A DNA stretch of 64,000 nt from the NCBI GenBank assembly GCA_965227445.1, contig OZ245751.1, forward strand, positions 3,286,001 through 3,350,000, given 5' to 3'. Positions 8,931 to 16,400 of this stretch are shown here, one piece after another. The DNA comes from DT-110 sp030148525 (lineage in GTDB: Bacteria; Bacteroidota; Bacteroidia; Chitinophagales; Saprospiraceae). The position numbers and the translations under genes were made by a program. Every line of letters begins with the position of its first letter. Within the stretch, counting starts at the first letter, position 1. The notes beneath the pieces were generated by a model, which was given only the letters and a program-made list of their open reading frames with translations, made no database searches and had not been told where the DNA came from.

Positions 8931-9555
8931 GAATGCGTGTGTTTTCGTTCCTTGTTTGGGTCGTTTGAGCTTCCAAAATGGAAGCTGTCAGTTGGTTTAA
9001 TTCTTTGACCTTATGTTCGAAGTCCCCTCCGAGTGTATCCCGAAAAGCTTTTAAGTGATCGAGTAAATCGGTGGTCTCGGCCGGAAGGCTCGCTTCCAAT
9101 AATTGCCGGAACCGCTTGGCAAAGGTCGGCGACTTCCCATTCGTGGAAATGGCCACCTTCAGGTCCCCTCTGGTGACGATGGACCCCAGGTAAAAGTCAC
9201 AAAGGGCCGGCGTATCGGCCACGTTGATCAGGATGCCCCGTGCTTTTGCGGCTTCGTGTACCTCCCTGTTCAATTCCGGTATATTGGTGGCAGCTACTGC
9301 CAGGTCTCGTCCTTCCAGGTCGGCGACTTCAAAGGGTTTCTGCACAATGGTAACCCGATGCTCCGGAATTTGGCCGAGTAGATCAGTGATCTCCGGATTC
9401 ACCCAGGGAGCGACCATCGTGATACGGGCTCCGGGGCTACTTTTCAACATAAAAGAGATCTTCTCGTAACCCACTTCGCCGGCACCGACGATCAGCATAT
9501 CGAGTTGATGCAACTTGAGAAATATGGGATAAAGCGGGTTTTGCTGATTTTTCAT
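8917..9555 (-). CDS. Precorrin-2 dehydrogenase (siroheme synthase N-terminal type)
   Basis: 212 residues. The Rossmann motif VGAGEVG lies at 23-29, then VAATNIPELNREV, INVADTPALCDFYLGSIVTRGDLKVAISTNGKSPT across two shorter conserved blocks, and KRFRQLLE, all typical of the CysG N-terminal half and SirC/Met8p. It oxidises precorrin-2 to sirohydrochlorin with NAD+; Met8p-like members also insert iron. No separate chelatase is seen here, so this protein may do both steps, but that is inferred. The gene overlaps the SUMT gene by 4 bases and cysH by 14, showing tight operon packing. The last 30 residues are polar and poorly conserved. Confidence 0.9.
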   Translation of the reverse strand: MKNQQNPLYPIFLKLHQLDMLIVGAGEVGYEKISFMLKSSPGARITMVAPWVNPEITDLLGQIPEHRVTIVQKPFEVADLEGRDLAVAATNIPELNREVHEAAKARGILINVADTPALCDFYLGSIVTRGDLKVAISTNGKSPTFAKRFRQLLEASLPAETTDLLDHLKAFRDTLGGDFEHKVKELNQLTASILEAQTTQTRNENTRIHDKL

Positions 9556-10331
9556 GCGCGCAAGTGTTGTAACTGTCGGAGAATTGGTTGGGCATCACCA
9601 CTCGTTTGAGCCAGTTCTACAACGTCACCCAGCACGATGATCCCCGGAGAGCCAATTCCGGACTGTGCTACATCCGCTTCCATTCTGCTTACCCGGGTGA
9701 ACAGGACCCGCTCATCGTTGCGGGAGCCGTTTTGTATGATCATTACCGGAGTATCCCCTTTTCCTGCTTTCGCAAAAAGGGTGGCGATCTGCGGAATCTT
9801 CCGCATCCCCATCAACACCACTACGGTCGCGGAGGACTGAGCTGCCAGCCGAATATCTTCGGACAATTTTCCGGCACTCGTAGTGGCGGTCAGCACCCAA
9901 AAGCTTCGGGCACAGTCCCGATGCGTAAGCGGCACCCCCTGCAATCCGGTGAGTGAGGTTGCTGAGGAAATACCGGGAACAACCTGTATGGCCAATCCCC
10001 ATTGGCGAGCAAAGGTAACCTCTTCGTAGCCTCTGCCAAAAACAAATGGATCTCCTCCTTTCAATCGTACAACATGCCCAAACTGCAAGGCCATCTGCAC
10101 GATCAGACGATTAATCTCCGTTTGTTTCATACTGTGCCGGCCCGCTCGTTTACCCACGTATATCTTTTTGGCGGAAGCCGGAATCTCTTCCAGTAGTTGC
10201 GAACCTATCAGGGCATCGTAGAGTACCACATCGGCCGATTGCAGGGCTTTAAGGCCCTTTACTGTGATGAGGTCCGAATCACCAGGACCAGCCCCAACCA
10301 GCGTGAGTTTTGCTTTTTTGATAGCTGTCAT
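9552..10331 (-). CDS. cobA: Uroporphyrinogen-III C-methyltransferase (SUMT)
   Basis: 259 residues, the normal size for a stand-alone SUMT. It uses two SAM to turn uroporphyrinogen III into precorrin-2, the first committed step to siroheme. Motifs: LTLVGAGPGDSDLITVKGL at the N-terminus, VGKRAGRHSMKQTEIN, VVRLKGGDPFVFGRGYEE and VVPGISSATS, all diagnostic. It overlaps the precorrin-2 dehydrogenase by 4 bases and starts 5 bases after the sulfite reductase stop. Product and neighbour together supply the siroheme required by the reductase upstream. Confidence 0.95.
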   Translation of the reverse strand: MTAIKKAKLTLVGAGPGDSDLITVKGLKALQSADVVLYDALIGSQLLEEIPASAKKIYVGKRAGRHSMKQTEINRLIVQMALQFGHVVRLKGGDPFVFGRGYEEVTFARQWGLAIQVVPGISSATSLTGLQGVPLTHRDCARSFWVLTATTSAGKLSEDIRLAAQSSATVVVLMGMRKIPQIATLFAKAGKGDTPVMIIQNGSRNDERVLFTRVSRMEADVAQSGIGSPGIIVLGDVVELAQTSGDAQPILRQLQHLRA

Positions 10332-10336
10332 AAGGC

Positions 10337-12472
10337 TTAGGCTTTATAGTAGTTCTCAATCACCAGCTTATCGGCGCCCTCCCGGCGCAACTGACTTTCA
10401 CGATAAGCTACCATATCATCCAGCAGATCAGAAGCCTCCTGCAGGAAGGACTCTACAAATACCCGGGTGGGACGATTCTTTTTGATCCGCAGTACGAATC
10501 CCGGAAAGTCTTCCTCCCGGCTAATGAGGCCATTCGTTACGTAGTGTTCCTGAAAATCCTGCATGATCCCTTTATGGGTATTACAATCCACGTCAGCGGC
10601 CAGGAGCAGAGCCTTGGCCCCTACTACCAGGGCTGTATACGCGTAGTAGGCGGCGTAATCGTAGGCCCCTTCTGCTGCGTAGGTAAAGGCATCGTTCCGC
10701 TTGGTGACCGCATCCTGCAGAATGGTTCCCACCAGGTCGAGGGCCGCACCGGCACACTCCCCTACCCCGATAGATTGCCGGTAGGGATTGTCTTCACTCC
10801 AGTCGATGAGGTCGGCTTCGGTGAAGGTCTCGGTATCAGCGAGTGGCTTCAACAGCTGGTAGAAATGGCGTTTGCCTAAGCGTTGTACAAAGTCGATAAA
10901 CAACTCGTCGCTTTCGCGTTCCGCCTCATAGTGATCAAGGACCAGCCCCAGCGCCTGGGGTATCCGGCGGGTAGGTAGCTTTATGACTTTCTGGGCAATA
11001 AACCCGGTCCCGTCGGGACGAACCCCTCCCCCAAGCACCACCTGCATCGCAGGTACCAGCCAGTTGTTTTTCTTATCGCGGATGGAACTACCGTGGAATC
11101 CAATCTGGGCGGCCATATGCTGGCCGCAGGAATTCATGCATCCGCTTATTTTGATCCGGAGGTTTTGCTCGTACACATAGTCGGGGTACTCTTCCTGGAT
11201 GAAGGTGGACAGGTGATCGGCTAATCCGGTACTATTCGTTACCCCCAACGCACAGGTATCGGTACCCGGGCAGGCTGTAACGTCGGATGTACCGTGAAAC
11301 CCGGGAGCACCAAATCCAAGTGCTGCCAAACCATTATATAGTGCGGGCAAATTAGCTTCGCGGACAAAGCGGAATAGCAGTCCCTGGTTCACGGTCACCC
11401 GAATATCGGCGGCAGCGAATTGTCGAACCAGGTCGGCGACCTTTCGCGCTTCTGCTGATGTCAGGTTGCCCAGTGGAATGCGCACCTGTACAAAAACAAA
11501 CCCTTTCTGTTTCTGGGGGTGTACGTTCGTCGCCTTCCAGGTATCAAAGCCCGGATTGGGTGCAACGACCTCGTCGGTGTAATTATCGGAGAACTGGGGT
11601 TTAGTTGTTTCGGGTACGGCAATCGGGATCGATAAGTTAGCCAGGCCATGTTTCTCTTCTTCCACCAATTCCAGGAAGGTCTCCAACCCCATCGATTTTA
11701 TCAAGAACTTCATCCGTGCTTTCATCCGCTTTTGGCGTTCACCGTAGCGATCAAATACGCGAATGGCAGCTTCCAGGAAAGGCAGAATCTCATCGGTTGG
11801 CATGAATTCGCTAACTGGTTTTGCGACCATGGAAACGGCTCCCAAGCCGCCTCCCACCACTACGCGGAATCCTCGTTCTCCATCCACTACCCGGGGAATA
11901 AAGCCAAAATCATGGAAATACGTGAAGGCAGCATCCGCTTCGGTTGCCGAAAAGGCCATCTTGATCTTACGGCCCATTTCCTGGCAAATAGGATTACGCA
12001 GGAAATAATCCGTAACGGCCTGGGCGTAAGGCCCCACATCGAAAGGCTCATTGGGGTGAACCCCGGCAGTTGCCGATGCGGTCACCGTACGCACCGTATT
12101 CCCGCAAGCTTCACGGGCATTAATACCCGTCTCGGCCAGGCCCGACCAAATGGCCGGAGAGTCATCGAGGCGTACGTAATGCAATTGAATGTTTTGGCGG
12201 GTCGTGAGGTGCATCCGCGCATTGGTATACTCCTCGGAGAGATCGGCAATGCGCTCCAACTGATCAGGGGTGAGTCGACCGTAGGGAATTTTGATCCGAA
12301 ACATTTGCACGCCTTCCTGGCGTTGGCCGTATACTCCACGGGTTAAACGGTAGTGCTTAAAACGTTCCTCGTCTTCTTTTCCCCGCTTAAAGGCATCAAT
12401 TCGACTGGAAAGTTCGTCGATATCCTTTTGGTCGAGCGGGTTGATTTGGGGGTTGTTAGTAGGATAATTCAT
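10337..12472 (-). CDS. Siroheme-dependent sulfite/nitrite reductase with C-terminal extension
   Basis: 711 residues from the ATG at 12472 (MNYPTNNPQ). The frame stays open to 12559, but that would place the leader hairpin inside the coding region, so the shorter start is preferred. Two ferredoxin-like half domains plus siroheme/4Fe-4S halves. Cluster ligands in TACPGTDTCALG (Cys401, Cys407) and GCMNSCGQH (Cys445, Cys449). It reduces sulfite to sulfide, or nitrite to ammonia, by six electrons; the neighbouring cysH makes sulfite the likely substrate. Residues after about 570 are beyond the usual catalytic fold and are mostly helical (AYDYAAYYAYTALVVGAKAL), resembling a HEPN-like bundle; such extensions occur in related Bacteroidota enzymes. 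It is the first structural gene of the operon and lies under the poly-Cys leader. Confidence 0.9.
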   Translation of the reverse strand: MNYPTNNPQINPLDQKDIDELSSRIDAFKRGKEDEERFKHYRLTRGVYGQRQEGVQMFRIKIPYGRLTPDQLERIADLSEEYTNARMHLTTRQNIQLHYVRLDDSPAIWSGLAETGINAREACGNTVRTVTASATAGVHPNEPFDVGPYAQAVTDYFLRNPICQEMGRKIKMAFSATEADAAFTYFHDFGFIPRVVDGERGFRVVVGGGLGAVSMVAKPVSEFMPTDEILPFLEAAIRVFDRYGERQKRMKARMKFLIKSMGLETFLELVEEEKHGLANLSIPIAVPETTKPQFSDNYTDEVVAPNPGFDTWKATNVHPQKQKGFVFVQVRIPLGNLTSAEARKVADLVRQFAAADIRVTVNQGLLFRFVREANLPALYNGLAALGFGAPGFHGTSDVTACPGTDTCALGVTNSTGLADHLSTFIQEEYPDYVYEQNLRIKISGCMNSCGQHMAAQIGFHGSSIRDKKNNWLVPAMQVVLGGGVRPDGTGFIAQKVIKLPTRRIPQALGLVLDHYEAERESDELFIDFVQRLGKRHFYQLLKPLADTETFTEADLIDWSEDNPYRQSIGVGECAGAALDLVGTILQDAVTKRNDAFTYAAEGAYDYAAYYAYTALVVGAKALLLAADVDCNTHKGIMQDFQEHYVTNGLISREEDFPGFVLRIKKNRPTRVFVESFLQEASDLLDDMVAYRESQLRREGADKLVIENYYKA

Positions 12473-12506
12473 GCCGGTAACCGGATTTATTGTTTGGGTA
12501 TAAATC

Positions 12507-12540
12507 AAAAGCTCTTCCGAGTTTCCCCGGAAGAGCTTTT
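12507..12540 (-). promoter_or_regulatory. Attenuator-type hairpin in the sulfur operon leader
   Basis: The minus strand reads AAAAGCTCTTCCGGG, loop GAAA, CTCGGAAGAGCTTTT: 15 base pairs (one G-U) closed by a GNRA tetraloop. It is followed by GATTTATACCC, so U residues are present but interrupted. It sits 25 bases after the leader-peptide stop and 34 bases before the reductase ATG, the place of a terminator in an amino-acid attenuator. I see only short (5-base) alternative pairings with upstream CTTCC/GGAAG segments, so the antiterminator is not established. Confidence 0.7.
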
Positions 12541-12565
12541 GATGACAGATATAGGTCAATCAGCA

Positions 12566-12652
12566 CTACACACGGGAAGCAGGGGCCTGTGGCGCACAGC
12601 AACAGCAGCAGCACATGTTCATCGCGTGTAAGACTGATTTTTTCATAATCAT
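12566..12652 (-). CDS. Poly-cysteine leader peptide of the sulfur-assimilation operon
   Basis: 28 codons: MIMKKSVLHAMNM, then six Cys codons (TGC TGC TGC TGT TGC TGT), then APQAPASRV and TAG. A second ATG at 12646 would give 26 residues. AGGA sits six bases before the ATG at 12652. The peptide precedes the sulfite reductase, whose operon makes sulfide for cysteine synthesis. In amino-acid attenuation a run of codons for the end product makes the ribosome stall when that charged tRNA is scarce. Poly-Cys leaders are known upstream of sulfur genes in actinobacteria; I do not know of one described in Bacteroidota. The frame is open further upstream, but those residues look random and the start here has the better ribosome-binding site. 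Confidence 0.75.
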   Translation of the reverse strand: MIMKKSVLHAMNMCCCCCCAPQAPASRV

Positions 12653-12713
12653 TGTTCCTGTTGTCAGGAGTAACTTCCTGATTGAAATGGTGTACCGAAT
12701 GCCGGTGACAAGA

Positions 12714-12745
12714 CAAGTATAGATCAATTTTCGGTGAGAAACAAT
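12714..12745 (-). promoter_or_regulatory. Promoter of the sulfur-assimilation operon
   Basis: Minus strand: ATTG (12742-12745), 20-base spacer, TATACTTG (12714-12721), one mismatch from each Bacteroidota element (TTTG and TAnnTTTG) at the right spacing. Transcription would start near 12707, leaving about 55 bases before the leader peptide. A small hairpin (TCAGGA/TCCTGA, 12664-12681) lies in that stretch. Confidence 0.5.
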
Positions 12746-12757
12746 TTTCTGCGCCAA

Positions 12758-12782
12758 TTTTATCACTTTTTTAGTGATAAAA
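12758..12782. promoter_or_regulatory. Inverted repeat upstream of the sulfur operon promoter
   Basis: TTTATCACT and AGTGATAAA, nine-base perfect arms around a T-rich centre, about 15 bases upstream of the -33 element. The position fits an activator or repressor site; it could also act as a weak terminator for a transcript from the right. No partner protein can be named. Confidence 0.4.
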
Positions 12783-12899
12783 ATAAACCAACATATTATC
12801 ATATAAACCTGTGAAACTACCTTATTTTACGGATGCTTGGCGCTTTTTACCCGGGCACAACGCGATAATATAACCAAATAAGTTACAATACACCACTTA

Positions 12900-13270
12900 G
12901 TAGCAGTACTCAACGCTCAGTTTCCAGTTGGTAATGCTCCCTGCCTTCGCCCGTTCGGGCTACGGCGGGCATGAATGCTCAATGATGAATGTGTTTTGTT
13001 TTTTGGCTTTCGCCAAACGGTCTTCGGTCTTCAGTCTCCAGTGGGCAGTTTGCAGTTTAAGCCCATCCGCTTTAGCGGTGGGAGAGAAGTCATTAACCGT
13101 TCAATCTTTCCCTTCCGGTCCCCACGCCCGACGCTCGACGCACCACGCTCAACGCAATAAAGAGCAAAGACACAGCAGAACAGTAATACTAAAGCTGGTC
13201 AGCTCAGGCGAGTCTCTTAAGTCGCTGCAGTCCCTAAGTTCACTTCAGTCTCCACGCTCGACGTCCGATG
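12900..13270. repeat. Intergenic repeat R1, made largely of degenerate seven-base units
   Basis: The 12.8-13.35 kb gap holds no convincing gene. From about 12997 to 13250 it matches the reverse complement of 41178-41440 at high identity, with differences of exactly seven bases in places. Much of it parses in sevens, e.g. CCCACGC CCGACGC (13121 on) and TCGACGC ACCACGC, or TTCAGTC TCCAGTG. It includes a GGCTTTCGCCAAA copy at 13005 and a CCCAtCCGC/GCGGtGGG hairpin. A palindromic stretch at 12950-12973 (GCCTTCGCCC ... GGCTACGGCGGGC) recurs near 41078 and, more loosely, at 27661. Confidence 0.75.
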
Positions 13271-13348
13271 CAATAACAAAGCCACAGAAGTCAAACCAAA
13301 ACCGAACACCACAGCTTAGGCAACCCGTTCCGGTTCAAAATACCAGGT

Positions 13349-13382
13349 AAAAAAAAAGCCGCTGCCCGGGCGGACAGCGGCA
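13349..13382 (-). terminator. Intrinsic terminator of the SprB-repeat protein gene
   Basis: Minus strand GCCGCTG ... CAGCGGC hairpin with an inner CCG/CGG, followed by nine T residues. It lies 25 bases after the stop at 13407. Confidence 0.9.
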
Positions 13383-13406
13383 ACTGGCAAGTAGATAGCT
13401 ATAGGG

Positions 13407-16400
13407 TTATTCGGTTTTCCAGACCTTCATGACTTCCGTAACATCCCGACTCATCTTAATGCGTACAAAGTACAGACCAGCGGGCAAGTCACTCATATTC
13501 AGGGACTCCGTGACGGTATTTCCGTCGACGAGGAAGGACCGCATTATTTTACCATTGGCATTGATAAGTTCGATCTCCATATTCGTCGGCATCTCCTCCA
13601 TGAATTCTATATTCAGGGATTGCTGAACCGGATTAGGATAGACCAAGACTTTACGATCGGCCCGGCCAAGTCGCAACTCGACGACCTCAGAGTATTCCTC
13701 ATTTCCATCGCGATTGGCGATCATTACCCGGTAGTAGTTGCGTCCGATCTTCGGTGAATCATCCATGTACTCGTAGTAGCGGATACCCGATTCCGTATGG
13801 CTCGGACTCTCCACCCGGGCAATTGTCTGGAAGTTTTCACCATCCGGAGAGTGCTGCACGTCAAAGGTGTATTCCTGACCATCCTCGATCAGATCCCATT
13901 TTACCATAACTTCCCGATCCTCGGATTGGGCGTCGGCCTCGATCGCCAGGTCGAATCCTTTACAGTAGGTTGGGTTGGTCGTGGATACAATGCGCTTCAA
14001 GCCCGTTGCGGTACAACCGTTCTCCGTTACGTGAACCTTGATGGTATACTGACCATAGGTCGCGAAGGACAAGGTAATTTCTTCACCGGTGGTCGAGTTA
14101 GCGGTAACACCTAAGGGCAACTCCCATTTGATCTCGTCGGGTTCAGCGGTACTGCCTTCCACGCGGTATGTCACTTCATCCTCGTAGCAGACTACACTCG
14201 GACCAATGATATTCGCGGATGCTTCGTCTTTGACGACTACCTTCACTACTTCCGGTTCGAGGAAATTGGGACAGCCGACACGGCGAGCACAGCGAGCAAA
14301 GTAAGTGGTCTTATACAATGGTCCCGGATCGTAGGTCTCTGAATTGGAATTCGGAATTGGCTGGTAGAGACTCATATTAAATTCAGGCGTAACTTCTGAA
14401 TACATCCAAACGTACTCAAGCTCACCTTCACCACCGGTGGCAGGACGGATGCTTACAAGCGGTTCCGGATCATTACCCGGAGCACATAGCATCTGATCGA
14501 ACCCAATCTCTCCGGGATCAGTAACGTTGATACAAGGTGTGAACAGACCGGCATCAATAGTAAGATTGATCTCTCCATCTTCCAGAGAAATTACCGGAGT
14601 CATATTAGTAGCAGGATCCACATCGCTGTCGCGGGTATCGTCGCCGGCATTCGGGTCGGTGAGGTCATAGTTACTGCCGGTGTTGAACGTCAGCTTGTAA
14701 TCACCTGCCTCGACCATAAACATATACATGCCGGTTGCGTCGGTAACAGCCGTATCTAAAGGTGTGCCGTCCGGCGCTTGCAAGATAACGGGGATGCCGC
14801 CTACGCCGGGCTCACCCGGATCTTGTAGTCCGTTTTCGTTTTCATCGAACCATACAAAGTCTCCCAGCTTTGCGGGGCAGCCTTCGGTAATCACACGAAT
14901 AGTACGTAACGTCATAGCCAGGCACTCAGATTCGTCGGTTGGGTAGAGATTAATCTCCAATTGATATACACCCTCGCCCAGTTCACGGGGATCGATGGTC
15001 TCGCTAACGGGCACACCGTCCAGCAGAATTTCAATATCGCCGGGAATGGACGGAATAATATCCAGGGTAAAGTCACCACCCGTCAGGCAAAGGTCCAGCG
15101 TATCGCCGGGAATATTGGCAATTCCAATCTCCGGATAGGAGCAAACGCCACCGGCAGTAATCGTATCGAGGCCATTAGATACGGTAATGGAATACGGTTG
15201 CCCGTCTACCGACCGAACGTCTAACTTGTATTGACCAAAATCGTATTCTTCCAGGGTATCGCCAACAGCAACGGGAACGGGCGCCGCGGGGGGCGCGGGG
15301 CTGTCGGCAGTGAATAGATTCTGAACCTCCAGAACTACCCAATCATCTCCGGTCAGTGCATCGTGTACCAAGAAGGTATTTTCAAACTGACCATTTACAT
15401 CATTGGTAGCATTATCCAGGCAAATACATTCGCCAAAGTCCCCCAGTGGCTCGGGGAACACCCCGGCGTCCCAGGTTAGATCGGTTTCACCTTGTTCGAT
15501 GGTGATCGTATCGGTCATGGCCATGGCCCGGTCGATGTCACTATCGAGTTCCCGGTTTTGAGTGCTCATTGGCAAAGTGATCGATAAATCCCCCGGCACA
15601 ACGAAGGTCAGTTTGTAAATACAAGGCTCAACAACAAATTGGTAGAGGCCATTTTCATCCGTGTAAGTGGTATCCATCGGGATGGAGTCGCACTCACCCA
15701 GGGGCGTAAGAATGACCTCAATACCAGGTATTCCTTCTTCTTCAGCATCCTGGAAACCATCGCGATCCTCATCCAACCACACGTAATCACCCAACAGGGC
15801 CGAGGTGGGGGTAATGGCGATGGAGCAATTCGTTGTACAGCCGTTAGCATCGGTGACCGTCACAGAATAGTCTCCGCTGCCCAGGCTATCCGCCACTGGG
15901 CCCATCTGGCCGTTACTCCATTCGATCATGTAGGGGCCTTCTCCGCCGGTGATCGACACCATTGCCTCACCATCGGTAGCCAATGGTGAACTCACTACTT
16001 TCGTGACCATAACGGCACAGAAGGGATTACCCGGATTGGCCACTACGAAGCTATCCACGGCGGTACAGCCGGTAGCGTCGGTAACGGTAACGGTATAGAT
16101 ACCCTCGTTGAGGCTATCCAAAGACTCATCGGTAGCACCCGTACTCCAATCGTAGGTATAGGGAGGGAATCCGCCATTTACACTAACGGTGATCGAACCG
16201 GTGCTATCTTCTCCGCATAATACATCTTCAACCTCGGCTTCGATCAGGATGGCTGGTGGTTCGGAAATAACAACACTATCGGTAGCTGTGCACATTACGG
16301 AATCCGTGACGGTCACGTAGTAGGTGCCGGCAGCCAGACCGCTCAGTTCAGCGGTGGTGTCGCCGGTATTCCAAAGGAAAGACAATGGCTCCACACCACC

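Noticed and set aside
11648..12346. 232-codon frame opposite the sulfite reductase
   Set aside because: Antisense to a conserved catalytic region; no signal, domain or ribosome-binding site.
12456..12716. Alternative 86-codon frame covering the sulfur-operon leader
   Set aside because: It overlaps the poly-Cys frame and the hairpin, reads VLLLLLCATG from the same repeated codons out of phase, and lacks a good ribosome-binding site.
12928..13350. 140-codon plus-strand frame upstream of the sulfur operon
   Set aside because: It runs through repeat R1, reads as low-complexity Ser/Leu/Gln sequence and overlaps a terminator; the R2 copy does not keep the frame.
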